Shown: positions 16,967-27,766 of the stretch, piece after piece
Numbering within the stretch: position 1 is the stretch's first letter
Layout: each line of letters starts with the position of its first letter
Assembly: GCF_008727735.1 (NCBI RefSeq)
Contig: NZ_CP044227.1
Coordinates: 2,305,001 to 2,369,000 of the forward strand
Reading direction: 5' to 3'
DNA: 64,000 bases
Origin: Flintibacter sp. KGMB00164
GTDB taxonomy: Bacteria; Bacillota; Clostridia; Oscillospirales; Oscillospiraceae
Position numbers and translations under genes: made by a program
The notes under the pieces: model-generated
Told to the model about the DNA's origin: nothing
Database searches by the model: none
Seen by the model: the letters and a program-made list of their open reading frames with translations, nothing else

Positions 16967-17899
16967 ATGACGGATCTCACCACCATTGGAGAAGTGCTCA
17001 TCGACCTGACCCAGACCGGGACAAACCAACAGGGAGTGCCCCTCTTCGCCGCCAACCCGGGAGGAGCGCCCGCCAACGTAGCCGTGGCCGCCGCCCGTCT
17101 GGGCGCCCGCACCGCCTTTTTAGGAAAGATCGGACGGGACGGATTCGGCGACTATCTGAAAAGTGTGCTGCAGGAAAACCAGGTGGACGTGGCCGGCCTG
17201 CGCACCGACGAGGGAGCCACCACCCTGGCAGTGGTCACCGTCTCCCCCTCCGGGGAGCGCTCCTTCCGCTTTATGCGGGGCGCCGACTGCAACCTGTCCC
17301 CCGACGAGGTGGACGTGCGCCAGCTGGAGGGGAGCAAAGTGCTCCATTTCGGCTCGGTCAGTCTGACCGCCGGGCTGTCCCGTTCGGCCACCATCTTTGC
17401 CGCCCGCCACGCCCATCAGAAGGGCGTGCTGGTGAGCTATGACCCCAACTACCGCGCCTCCCTGTGGAAGACCCAGGAGGAGGCCCAGCAGTGGATGCGT
17501 ATTCCCCTGCCCCTGGTGGATCTCATCAAGCTCTCCGACGAGGAAGTGGCTCTGATGACCGACACCAACGACCCCGAGGAGGGCAGCCGCCGTCTGGAGG
17601 CGGATGGCGTGCGCCTGGTGCTCATCACTTTGGGAGATAAGGGTTCCTTCTACCGCTGGCAGGGCAAGACCGGTCTGGTGCCCGGAGTCCCCACCAAGGT
17701 GGCCGACACCAACGGCGCCGGCGACACCTTCCTGGGCGCGGTACTCAGCCGCCTGGTCGCCCGGGGCGACAAGCCCCTGGAGGGCCTGACCACTCAGGAG
17801 CTGGAGGAGATCCTGGCCTTTGCCAACCGTGCCGCTTCGGTGACCTGCTCCCGCAGCGGAGCCATCCCCGCCATGCCCACCCTGGCGGAAATTCAGTAA
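16967..17899 (+). CDS. PfkB-family sugar kinase, probable fructokinase
   Basis: A 310-aa ribokinase-fold kinase. The N-terminal signature (NPGGAPANVAVAAARLGART) and the C-terminal anion-hole/catalytic-base motif (DTNGAGDTFLGAV) are intact. ATP-dependent phosphorylation of fructose is inferred from its place before an amylosucrase, whose action on sucrose releases fructose. First gene of the operon, with GAAGGAG before the ATG. Confidence 0.88.
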   Translation: MTDLTTIGEVLIDLTQTGTNQQGVPLFAANPGGAPANVAVAAARLGARTAFLGKIGRDGFGDYLKSVLQENQVDVAGLRTDEGATTLAVVTVSPSGERSFRFMRGADCNLSPDEVDVRQLEGSKVLHFGSVSLTAGLSRSATIFAARHAHQKGVLVSYDPNYRASLWKTQEEAQQWMRIPLPLVDLIKLSDEEVALMTDTNDPEEGSRRLEADGVRLVLITLGDKGSFYRWQGKTGLVPGVPTKVADTNGAGDTFLGAVLSRLVARGDKPLEGLTTQELEEILAFANRAASVTCSRSGAIPAMPTLAEIQ

Positions 17900-17912
17900 G
17901 GAGGCCCTTGAT

Positions 17913-20099
17913 ATGAACGGGTTTAAGAATTGGAGCGTCATCCCCGCCCGCACCTGGCGTATCCGCCAGGCCAACGAAGGGGACGGCTGGCTGAAGATCC
18001 CCGCCATCCCCATCCCGGTGGGCGAGCTCACCCCCGCAGAAGTCCAGGAGGAGGCTGTCCAGCCCGCTCCTGCCAAGGCGCCGGAAGCTCCTGCGGAGGA
18101 GCCTGTAACGGTTCTTCCCAAGGCCGAAGAGGTCATCGAAGCGATCAAGGCGACTAAGGCCGAGGAGACCATCGAAGAGGCCGAGGAACCCAAGGCCGAA
18201 GAAACTGCCGTGGAGGCCGAAGAGCCTCAGGCCGAGCAGCCCGCTTCCGTCCATCCCGACCCCGACGCCTTCCAGCGCCGTCTCGACAGCCGCTATGACG
18301 AGCTCAAGTGGCTCTACTGCGAGCTCTACCACGGCGATATGGCCGCCTTTGACTATTTTGTCCAGATGCTCCGCCGCTGCTGGGCCCAGCGCAAGGACGC
18401 TCTGCGCCTGCAGGACCAGCGCCGGGAAAACGATCCCGACTGGTACCGCCGCCGGGATCTGCTGGGCATGATGCTCTACACCAACGCCTTTGCCGGCACC
18501 CTGAAGGGTGTGGAAGAGAAACTGCCCTACATTCAGGAGTGCGGCGTCAACTACCTGCACCTGATGCCCCTGCTGGAGAGCCCCAAGGGCCGCAGCGACG
18601 GCGGCTACGCCGTGTCCAACTTCCGCCGGGTCCAGCCCGAGCTGGGCACCATGGAGGACTTGGAGTCTCTGGCCGACGCCTGCCGGGAGAAGGACATCAG
18701 CCTGTGCCTGGACTTTGTGATGAACCACACCAGTGAGGACCACGAGTGGGCCCGCAAGGCCCGTGCCGGAGAGCCGGGCTACCGGGAGCGCTACTTCTTC
18801 TACGACAACTGGGATATTCCCCGCGAGTTTGAGAAGACGGTCCCCCAGGTGTTCCCCACCACTGCCCCCGGCAGCTTCACCTGGCTGGATGACTGCAAGC
18901 AGGTGGTCATGACCAACTTCTATCCCTACCAGTGGGACCTGAACTACGCCAACCCCGTGGTCTTCAATGACATGACCGAGAATCTCCTCTACCTCACCAA
19001 CCGGGGCATCGATGTGATCCGTCTGGACGCGGTCCCCTACATCTGGAAACAGCTGGGCACCACCTGCCGCAACCTTCCCCAGGTCCACACCCTGGTGCGC
19101 ATGATGCGCATGGTGTGCGAGATCGTCTGCCCCAGCGTGCTGCTGCTGGGCGAGGTGGTCATGGAGCCTGCCAAGGTGGTCCCCTACTTCGGCTCCCCGG
19201 AAAAGCCCGAGTGCCACATGCTCTATAACGTGACCACCATGGCCACCACCTGGCACACCTTGGCCACCGGGGACGTATCCCTGCTGCGCCACCAGATGGA
19301 TACCGTGTGCGCCCTGCCCCGGGACTTTTTGTTCCTGAACTACCTGCGCTGCCACGACGACATCGGCTGGGGTCTGGACTACCCCTGGCTCAAGGAGCAC
19401 TTCGGCACCGATGAGGTGACCCACAAGAAGTACCTCAACGACTGGTTTACCGGCAAGTGGCCGGGCAGCGACAGCCGGGGCGAGCTCTATAACGACGACC
19501 CCCGCCTGGGTTACGCCCGTCTGTGCGGTACCACCGCCTCCCTGTGCGGGGTGGAGGCCGCCGACTATGAGAAAAATCCCTTCAAGCTGGAGCGTGCCAT
19601 CGCCTGCGACCTGATGCTCCACGCCTGGATGCTCACCCAGAGCGGCATCCCCGTGCTGTACAGCGGCGACGAGGTGGGACAGCTCAACGACTACTCCTAC
19701 CACCACGACGGCGAGAAGTGGGACGACAGCCGCTACATCCACCGGGGCAATTTCCAGTGGGATCTGGCCCACATGCGCCGCGACGAGACCACCCGCCAGG
19801 GCAAGCAGTTCATGGGCCTGCGCCGTCTGGAGCAGATCCGCGCCGACGAGCCCGCCTTTGACGCCCGGGCCGACGTGTGGACCTTCGACACCGGCTGCCC
19901 CCATGTGCTGGGCGTAGGCCGCTGGTACCAGGGCCGCAAGCTCATCGCCATGTTCAACTTCAGCGACCAGTTCGTCACCGCCTCCTCCTGGGAGCAGGGT
20001 CCCTACCGGGAGCTGGTATACGGCGGCGACTTCGACGACCTGGGCCGGGTGGAGCTGTTCCCCTACGGCTTTGTCTGGATGCTTCACACCGAGGACTGA
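17913..20099 (+). CDS. Amylosucrase-like GH13 enzyme with acidic N-terminal extension
   Basis: A 728-aa protein. From about residue 125 it matches amylosucrase/sucrose hydrolase (GH13 subfamily 4): nucleophile Asp in IDVIRLDAVPYIW, acid/base Glu in LLLGEVVMEP, transition-state Asp in YLRCHDDIGW. It should split sucrose and transfer glucose to alpha-glucan or water, leaving fructose for the kinase. The first 38 residues (MNGFKNWSVIPARTW...) look like a small separate segment, followed by an Ala/Pro/Glu-rich low-complexity linker to about residue 112. RBS AAGGAGG at 17900-17906. The extension has no obvious family. Confidence 0.87.
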   Translation: MNGFKNWSVIPARTWRIRQANEGDGWLKIPAIPIPVGELTPAEVQEEAVQPAPAKAPEAPAEEPVTVLPKAEEVIEAIKATKAEETIEEAEEPKAEETAVEAEEPQAEQPASVHPDPDAFQRRLDSRYDELKWLYCELYHGDMAAFDYFVQMLRRCWAQRKDALRLQDQRRENDPDWYRRRDLLGMMLYTNAFAGTLKGVEEKLPYIQECGVNYLHLMPLLESPKGRSDGGYAVSNFRRVQPELGTMEDLESLADACREKDISLCLDFVMNHTSEDHEWARKARAGEPGYRERYFFYDNWDIPREFEKTVPQVFPTTAPGSFTWLDDCKQVVMTNFYPYQWDLNYANPVVFNDMTENLLYLTNRGIDVIRLDAVPYIWKQLGTTCRNLPQVHTLVRMMRMVCEIVCPSVLLLGEVVMEPAKVVPYFGSPEKPECHMLYNVTTMATTWHTLATGDVSLLRHQMDTVCALPRDFLFLNYLRCHDDIGWGLDYPWLKEHFGTDEVTHKKYLNDWFTGKWPGSDSRGELYNDDPRLGYARLCGTTASLCGVEAADYEKNPFKLERAIACDLMLHAWMLTQSGIPVLYSGDEVGQLNDYSYHHDGEKWDDSRYIHRGNFQWDLAHMRRDETTRQGKQFMGLRRLEQIRADEPAFDARADVWTFDTGCPHVLGVGRWYQGRKLIAMFNFSDQFVTASSWEQGPYRELVYGGDFDDLGRVELFPYGFVWMLHTED

Positions 20100-20135
20100 C
20101 CCTATCCGCCCCCGGAGCAAAGGAGGCTCCCCCAT

Positions 20136-21122
20136 ATGACTATGAAGGAGATCGCACAGCTGGCCGGCGTATCCAGTGCCGCCGTCAGCCGCTACTTCAA
20201 CGGCGGCTCCCTCAGCCAGCCCAAGCGGGAGGCCATCCAGGCCGCCATCGACCGCACCGGCTACCGCCCTGACGCGGCCGCCCAGTCCCTGCGCACCAAA
20301 TCCACCGACTACATCGGCTTCATCGTCCCCAAAATCAGCTCCGACGCCGTCAGCCGGGTCACCGCCGGCGTCACCCAGGTCCTGTCCGAGCAGGGCTACC
20401 TGTGTCTGCTGGCCAACACGGACGACGATCCCCAGCAGGAGCTGACCTACCTGGACCTGTTTCAAAGCCGCTGCGTGGCGGGCATCCTGCTCATGGCCAC
20501 CATTCTCACTCCCCGGCACCAGGAGATGCTGCGCCAGTGCTCCGTGCCGGTGGTGGTGGTGGGCCAGCGCTCCCAAAACGTGCCCTGTGTCTACCACGAC
20601 GACTTCAACGCCGCCCGGGAGCTGATGGGCTGCCTCATCCAGCGTGGCCGCCGGAAGCTGGTATACATCGGCGTCACCGAGCTGGACGTGGCGGTAGGCC
20701 TCAACCGCCGCCAGGGCGTGCGCGCCGCCCTCACCCAGGCCGGGCTCAGCCCCGACATCCCCACCCGTCTGAGCCCCTTCACCGTAGAGGGAGGCCGGGC
20801 GGCCATGGAGCAGCTGCTGGCCGAGCACCCCGACGTGGACGGGGTGATGTGCGCCACCGACCTCATTGCCCTGGGCGCTATGGAGGCCCTGCGGGCGGCG
20901 GGCAAGCGCCTGCCGGAGGACGTGAGCGTGGCAGGCATCGACGACAGCTGGGCCGGGGTCCACATCTCCCCCAAGCTTACCACCGCCCACTTCTACTATG
21001 AGGACTGCGGCGCCGAGGCCGCCCGTCTTCTGCTGTCCATGGCGGACCAGAAGCGCCGGGATGACGCGCCGGTGCGCCAGACCATGCTGGGCTACACCGT
21101 GGTCCGGCGGGAATCGGTCTAA
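20136..21122 (+). CDS. LacI-family transcriptional regulator
   Basis: A 328-aa repressor with an N-terminal LacI helix-turn-helix (TMKEIAQLAGVSSAAVSRYF, residues 2-21) and hinge, then a periplasmic-binding-type sensor domain. Last gene of the sucrose operon, so likely autoregulated through the operator at 16916-16931. AAAGGAGG lies about 8 nt before the ATG. Sucrose, fructose or a phosphate ester would be the expected effector. Confidence 0.92.
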   Translation: MTMKEIAQLAGVSSAAVSRYFNGGSLSQPKREAIQAAIDRTGYRPDAAAQSLRTKSTDYIGFIVPKISSDAVSRVTAGVTQVLSEQGYLCLLANTDDDPQQELTYLDLFQSRCVAGILLMATILTPRHQEMLRQCSVPVVVVGQRSQNVPCVYHDDFNAARELMGCLIQRGRRKLVYIGVTELDVAVGLNRRQGVRAALTQAGLSPDIPTRLSPFTVEGGRAAMEQLLAEHPDVDGVMCATDLIALGAMEALRAAGKRLPEDVSVAGIDDSWAGVHISPKLTTAHFYYEDCGAEAARLLLSMADQKRRDDAPVRQTMLGYTVVRRESV

Positions 21123-21132
21123 ATCATTGTTT

Positions 21133-21173
21133 CGCCGCCAGAGGAAAAATATCCTCTGGCGGCGTTGTTTTTT
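21133..21173 (+). terminator. Terminator of the sucrose operon
   Basis: A 13-bp stem (CGCCGCCAGAGGA, 21133-21145; TCCTCTGGCGGCG, 21152-21164) followed by TTGTTTTTT. Confidence 0.9.
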
Positions 21174-21232
21174 CTTGAAGCAGCGCCCCAATTGCGCTAT
21201 TCTGTACCTGAATGCAAAAGGAGGGATATTTC

Positions 21233-22168
21233 ATGGGACGACTGATCCGCCGCATGATCCAAAAGAAATGGGACGGGAACACCCAGCGGGACGCCATCCG
21301 TCTGGCCTCCCAGACGCCCCCTCAGGGGGTGGAGGTGTGGGAGGGCCTGCCCTATGAGGAGGACGGCCATCCCATGCACACCCTGAACCTGTATCGCCCG
21401 GCAGGCGTGTCCGGTCCACTGCCTACCGTGGTGGACATCCACGGCGGCGGCTGGATGTACGGGGACCGGCAGCTCAACCGCAATTACTGCATGTATCTGG
21501 CCTCCCGGGGCTACGCCGTTATGGGCATGAGCTACCGCCTGGTCCCTGAGGTGACGGTGGCGGGACAGGTGCAGGATGTGTTTGCCAGCCTCCACTGGCT
21601 GGCCGAGCACGGAGCGGAACACGACTTTGACCTAAGCCGGGTGCTGCTCACCGGGGATTCTGCCGGGGGACATCTCACTGGGCTCACCGCCTGCGTCCAG
21701 CTCAGCCCCGACCTTCAGAAACTCTATCAGGTCGATCCCCTCCCCTTCTCCTTCTCCGCCCTGGCCATCGCCCACGGGGTGTGCGACGTATACCGCTTCC
21801 GCCTGTTTACCCCCCTGCTGGACCGGGCTCTCACCCGGGAGTATCTCCACCTAATGCTGGGCCGTCCCTGGCACCGCTCTCCCCTGCGGGGGCACGTCAG
21901 CTTCGAGGACACCGCTCCCGGCCTGCCTCTGCCCCCCATCCTGGTCATTGCCAGCCAGCCCGACCGCTACTACGCCCAGAGCCAGCGCCTCATGCGCTAC
22001 CTGGACCACTCCCCTTTCCCCCACCAGGTAATCCACTGGTCCCGGCAGCAGAGCGCCAGAGCCACCCATGTCTTTGAAGTGGGCTGGTGGGACTGGCCGG
22101 AGAGCCGGGACACCAACGACCGCACCCTGGCCTTTTTTGACCAGGTGTGCCGGGGGGATTTTTCTTGA
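21233..22168 (+). CDS. Alpha/beta-hydrolase esterase (HSL-like)
   Basis: A 311-aa hydrolase. The oxyanion-hole motif VDIHGGGWMYG and nucleophile elbow LTGDSAGGHL are those of hormone-sensitive-lipase-type carboxylesterases; a late His (RATHVFEVGW) can complete the triad. No signal peptide. The start at 21233 follows AAAGGAGGG (21217-21225); a start at 21212 would lie before it. Substrate unknown; deacetylation of sugars or small esters is possible given the sugar genes around it. Confidence 0.87.
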   Translation: MGRLIRRMIQKKWDGNTQRDAIRLASQTPPQGVEVWEGLPYEEDGHPMHTLNLYRPAGVSGPLPTVVDIHGGGWMYGDRQLNRNYCMYLASRGYAVMGMSYRLVPEVTVAGQVQDVFASLHWLAEHGAEHDFDLSRVLLTGDSAGGHLTGLTACVQLSPDLQKLYQVDPLPFSFSALAIAHGVCDVYRFRLFTPLLDRALTREYLHLMLGRPWHRSPLRGHVSFEDTAPGLPLPPILVIASQPDRYYAQSQRLMRYLDHSPFPHQVIHWSRQQSARATHVFEVGWWDWPESRDTNDRTLAFFDQVCRGDFS

Positions 22169-22192
22169 ATTTTCCAGAGTTTCTGGTATACT
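22165..22192 (+). promoter_or_regulatory. Promoter of malQ
   Basis: TTGAAT (22165-22170), a 16-bp spacer and TATACT (22187-22192) with TG two bases before it (extended -10). Confidence 0.6.
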
Positions 22193-22209
22193 GAGACATA
22201 GATTTTTTT

Positions 22210-22235
22210 GGCGGAACCCCCTGCCGGGTTCCGCC
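22210..22235 (+). repeat. Leader hairpin of malQ
   Basis: GGCGGAACCC (22210-22219) and GGGTTCCGCC (22226-22235) form a 10-bp stem in the 5' untranslated region. No T-run follows, so it is not a simple terminator. Confidence 0.5.
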
Positions 22236-22265
22236 CATTCAACCCTGAAAGGAGACCCTGATTCC

Positions 22266-23708
22266 ATGTACGACGCGCGCTTCAGCGGCATTCTTCTGGC
22301 CGTCTCCTCCCTGCCGGGCCCTTACGGCATCGGCTCTCTGGGGGCGTCCGCCCGCCGCTTTGTGGACTTTCTGTCCGAGTCGGGCCAGAGCTATTGGCAG
22401 ATCCTGCCTCTGGTTCCCCTGGGCCACGGAAATTCCCCCTACATGTCCACCTCCGCCTTTGCGGGCAACCCCCTGCTCATCGACCTGGACGAGCTGGCCG
22501 CCCAGGGCCTGCTTACCACCGAGGAGCTGGAATCTGCCCGGTGTGAAAATCCGGACCGGGTGGACTACGAACACCTCAACGCCACCCGCATCCCCCTGCT
22601 GCGCAAGGCTTTTGAGCGCTACGCCCAGCTCCCCGCCGCCCAGCAGCAGGAGGAGCCCGACCTGCCCTGGCTGGCCGATTACGCCCGCTTTGCCGCCCTC
22701 CACGACCAGTATGATACCAGCTGGGAGGAGTGGCCCGAGGACGCCCAGCCCGACCCCGACGGTGTGGCCTTCCACATCTTCCTCCAGGACACCTTCTACC
22801 GCCAGTGGTTCCATTTAAAGGAGTACGCCAACCAGAAGCACATCCGCATCATGGGCGACATCCCTTTCTATCTCTCCGCCGACAGCGTGGAGCGCTGGTC
22901 CCACCCGGAGCTGTTCCAGCTGGATAAGGACGGCCATCTGGCCAATGTGGCCGGCGTGCCCCCGGACGCCTTTACCGCCGACGGCCAGTTCTGGGGCAAC
23001 CCCCTGTACGACTGGAAGGGCAACAAGAAGGGCGTCTTCAACTTCTGGCGGGAGCGCATCACCTGGTGTGCCCGGCTCTACGACGCCATCCGCATCGACC
23101 ACTTCCGCGCCTTCCACACCTATTGGTCCATCCCCGCCGACGCGGAGACCGCCAAGGAGGGCCACTGGGAGCCCGGCCCGGGTATGGAGCTGCTGAAAAC
23201 TCTCCAGCGCACCGCTCCGGAGCTGGAGCTCATCGCCGAGGATCTTGGCGACCTGGACGCCGACGCGCTGAAGTTTGTGCGCACCTGCGGCATCCCCGGC
23301 ATGAAGGTGCTGGTCTTTGCCTTTGACCACCTGGGCGAGAGCGCCTATCTGCCCCATAACTGTGAAAAATTCTCCGTGGTGTACACCGGCACCCACGATA
23401 CTCCCACCTTTATGGAGTTCCTGACCCAGGGCAACCCCGACCAGGCCCGCTTTGCCCGGCAGTACCTGCGCCTGCGGGAGGACGAGGGACTGGGCTGGGG
23501 CCTCATTGCCGGAGCCTGGGCCTCGGGCAGCTATCTCGCCATGGCTCCCCTCCAGGATGTGCTCAGCCTGGGGGCTGACGCCCGGATGAACACCCCGGGC
23601 ACCTCCGGGGACCACAACTGGTCCTGGCGGGTACGTATGGACGCCTTCAACCCCTATGTTTCCGGCAAGCTGCGGGAAATTACTCGCACCTACCGCCGGT
23701 GCCTGTAA
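22266..23708 (+). CDS. malQ: 4-alpha-glucanotransferase
   Basis: A 480-aa GH77 amylomaltase that disproportionates maltodextrins. It opens with the family sequence (ARFSGILLAVSSLPGPYGIG) and contains YDAIRIDHFRAFHTYW (nucleophile Asp), LELIAEDLGDLDADAL (acid/base Glu) and YTGTHDTPTFMEF (third acidic residue). AAAGGAG (22248-22254) selects the ATG at 22266. With the amylosucrase and the GH13 enzyme at 45 kb it could remodel intracellular alpha-glucan. Confidence 0.95.
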   Translation: MYDARFSGILLAVSSLPGPYGIGSLGASARRFVDFLSESGQSYWQILPLVPLGHGNSPYMSTSAFAGNPLLIDLDELAAQGLLTTEELESARCENPDRVDYEHLNATRIPLLRKAFERYAQLPAAQQQEEPDLPWLADYARFAALHDQYDTSWEEWPEDAQPDPDGVAFHIFLQDTFYRQWFHLKEYANQKHIRIMGDIPFYLSADSVERWSHPELFQLDKDGHLANVAGVPPDAFTADGQFWGNPLYDWKGNKKGVFNFWRERITWCARLYDAIRIDHFRAFHTYWSIPADAETAKEGHWEPGPGMELLKTLQRTAPELELIAEDLGDLDADALKFVRTCGIPGMKVLVFAFDHLGESAYLPHNCEKFSVVYTGTHDTPTFMEFLTQGNPDQARFARQYLRLREDEGLGWGLIAGAWASGSYLAMAPLQDVLSLGADARMNTPGTSGDHNWSWRVRMDAFNPYVSGKLREITRTYRRCL

Positions 23709-23714
23709 GCGATC

Positions 23715-23750
23715 AAAACGCGCTCTGAGATTCCTCTCAGAGCGCGTTTT
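23715..23750. terminator. Bidirectional terminator between malQ and XRE gene
   Basis: A 15-bp perfect stem (AAAACGCGCTCTGAG, 23715-23729; CTCAGAGCGCGTTTT, 23736-23750). The stop codon of the minus-strand gene (23737-23739) lies inside it. Confidence 0.85.
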
Positions 23751-24402
23751 CTTGTCTCAGGCCCAACATGTGCCGCCACGACAGCCAGCTCCGCTGGAAG
23801 AGCAGCCCCAGGGGCAGAAACAGCCACGGGGCTTGCTGCATCCGCCAGGCAGCCAAACTGGCCCAGGGCAGCGGTATATGCAAGCTCACACAATAGGTGA
23901 TCCATATCGCCAGAACCGCCAGTCCAATCCCCATCCACAGCGGCTGGGGGCGAGTGGGCACAGGGTTCAAAATTTTTCCCAGCCACATCCCGGACAGCAG
24001 TGCTAGAAGGGAGCATCCATACAATCCCATCCAGAGATAGCCGCTGCCCACAGGCACAAACCAGGCCGAGCCAATGAGTTCCGGCCGGCCCATCCAGCTG
24101 TGTACCAGGGTCATCACGCCCCAGAGCAGCGCCCCGACTCCTCCGCTCACCGCCGCCCATACGATAAGCCGGCGTGTGGTGCCCTGGGCCGCAGTCTGCT
24201 CCGGTCCGTAGAGCACCTGGAGCAGATCCACCCCCAGGCAGTCGGCAATGGCCTGGAGGGTCTCCACGTCAGGCCGGGTTTTTCCCAGCTCCCACAGGGA
24301 AACGGTCTGCCGGGTCACATATAGCCGCTGGGCCAGCTCCTCCTGGGTCAGCCCGGCACGCTTGCGCAGGCTGCGGATGTGATGCGCAATGGATAGACGC
24401 AT
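23737..24402 (-). CDS. XRE-family regulator with membrane domain
   Basis: A 221-aa protein with an N-terminal Cro/C1-type helix-turn-helix (residues about 5-60, LTQEELAQRLYVTRQTVSLW) and a C-terminal half with about four hydrophobic segments. Such membrane-tethered XRE proteins occur widely in Firmicutes; the signal is unknown. The ATG at 24402 is preferred because AAAGGGGG lies 7 nt upstream; an in-frame GTG at 24408 overlaps that spacing. Transcribed convergently to malQ. Confidence 0.85.
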   Translation of the reverse strand: MRLSIAHHIRSLRKRAGLTQEELAQRLYVTRQTVSLWELGKTRPDVETLQAIADCLGVDLLQVLYGPEQTAAQGTTRRLIVWAAVSGGVGALLWGVMTLVHSWMGRPELIGSAWFVPVGSGYLWMGLYGCSLLALLSGMWLGKILNPVPTRPQPLWMGIGLAVLAIWITYCVSLHIPLPWASLAAWRMQQAPWLFLPLGLLFQRSWLSWRHMLGLRQENAL

Positions 24403-24473
24403 AACCACGCCCCCTTTCTGCCTTGATCATACCAAACATGCCCCCGTTTTGTCACGCAAGGATCCCTTGCAGA

Positions 24474-24509
24474 GAAAAAGCCGGGAAGCGAAGTTCGCTT
24501 CCCGGCTAA
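24474..24509 (-). terminator. Terminator of ftsH
   Basis: GCCGGGAAGCGAA (24480-24492) pairs with TTCGCTTCCCGGC (24494-24506). On the minus strand it is followed by TTTTTCTC. Confidence 0.85.
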
Positions 24510-24520
24510 AAACCGTGTTG

Positions 24521-26695
<2,175 letters not shown>

Positions 26696-26723
26696 ATGAG
26701 AATACCTCCGTCGCTTGTTGGCA

Positions 26724-26760
26724 CAAAAAAATGGGGAACCAGAGCCTTTCGGCCCGGTTC
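26724..26760 (-). promoter_or_regulatory. Terminator-like leader hairpin of ftsH (possible attenuator)
   Basis: On the minus strand GAACCGGGCC, loop GAAA, GGCTCTGGTTC (26736-26760), then CCCC, A and T7. It lies between the promoter and the RBS, about 8 nt after the expected transcript start. Confidence 0.55.
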
Positions 26761-26780
26761 ATCTCAGATTCGCAGTGATT

Positions 26781-26809
26781 ACTATACCACACTCTTCCTT
26801 TAAAAACAA
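26781..26809 (-). promoter_or_regulatory. Promoter of ftsH
   Basis: On the minus strand TTGTTT (26804-26809), a 17-bp spacer and TATAGT (26781-26786) with TGG before it (extended -10). Confidence 0.6.
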
Positions 26810-26884
26810 GAAAGAGTGCTGTAAACTTTCTGTGAAACCCGGTATTCCAGACACAATTTTTCCCTTCCCTCGGGGTGGGAAATA

Positions 26885-26893
26885 TGGTATAGT
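26885..26893 (+). promoter_or_regulatory. Promoter of rlmB
   Basis: Extended -10 element TGGTATAGT (26885-26893); the -35 box (TTCCCT at 26865) is poor. The ATG is 54 bp downstream. Confidence 0.5.
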
Positions 26894-26947
26894 ATATTCT
26901 GTATCGCATTTTGATTTTTTACCGCTCATTTTGGAGGTTTTCAATCC

Positions 26948-27733
26948 ATGAATAAACGTCCCCCCCTGCGCCGTTCCGCTCCCATCGAAGCGGAAAGCGA
27001 CGGCGTGATCGAAGGCCGCAACGCAGTCATCGAGGCATTGCGCGCCGGCGTGACCATCGACAAAATTTTCATCGCGAAAGGCGAGACCGACGCCACCCTG
27101 GGGCATATCGCCTCCACCGCCCGGGAAAAGGGCATTGTGGTGGTGGATGCCGACCGGCGCAAGCTGGACGGCATGAGCCGCACCCACTCCCACCAGGGCG
27201 TCATCGCCCTGTGCGCGGTGCGGGAGTATGTCACCGTGGACGACATCCTCGCCATCGCCCGGGAGAAGGGGGAAAAGCCCCTGATCGTGGTGTGCGACGA
27301 GCTCAGTGATCCCCACAACCTGGGTGCGGTCATCCGTACCGCCGACGCCGCCGGTGCCCACGGGGTCATCATCCCCAAGCGCCGCTCCGCGGGACTCACC
27401 GCCGTGGTAGCCAAGACCTCCGCCGGTGCGGTGGCCCATGTGCCCGTAGCCCGGGTGCCTAACCTGGTGGCCGCTCTGAAGGAGCTGCAGCAGGCGGGCG
27501 TGTGGGTCTTCGGCACTGCCGCCGAGGGGACTACCTCCCTCTATCAGGCCGACCTGAAGGGCCCGGCCGCCATCGTCATCGGCAGCGAGGGAGACGGCAT
27601 GGGCCGCCTGGTCACGGAGAACTGTGACTTCACCGTCTCCATCCCCATGTTCGGCAAGATCAACTCCCTCAACGCCTCGGCCGCCGCCGCCGTGCTTCTT
27701 TATGAGGCCGTCCGGCAGCGCGTAGGCGGATAA
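26948..27733 (+). CDS. rlmB: 23S rRNA (guanosine-2'-O-)-methyltransferase RlmB
   Basis: A 261-aa SPOUT-class TrmH/RlmB methyltransferase. Residues about 18-95 form the L30e-like RNA-binding domain (GVIEGRNAVIEALRAG). The SPOUT motifs are DELSDPHNLGAVIRTADAAG, AIVIGSEGDGMGRLV and IPMFGKINSLNASAAAAVLL. It methylates a conserved guanosine of 23S rRNA with S-adenosylmethionine. GGAGG precedes the ATG by about 10 nt. The degenerate P-type-ATPase-like gene follows after 33 bp. Confidence 0.95.
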   Translation: MNKRPPLRRSAPIEAESDGVIEGRNAVIEALRAGVTIDKIFIAKGETDATLGHIASTAREKGIVVVDADRRKLDGMSRTHSHQGVIALCAVREYVTVDDILAIAREKGEKPLIVVCDELSDPHNLGAVIRTADAAGAHGVIIPKRRSAGLTAVVAKTSAGAVAHVPVARVPNLVAALKELQQAGVWVFGTAAEGTTSLYQADLKGPAAIVIGSEGDGMGRLVTENCDFTVSIPMFGKINSLNASAAAAVLLYEAVRQRVGG

Positions 27734-27766
27734 TTATTCTCACGAACCACCACCAAGGAGCCGCTT

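Noticed and set aside
17745-21191. 1148-codon open frame on the minus strand
   Set aside because: It is antisense to the amylosucrase and LacI genes, which carry clear motifs and RBSs. Long antisense frames are expected at this GC content; the translation is Gly/Ala/Val/His-rich with no family.
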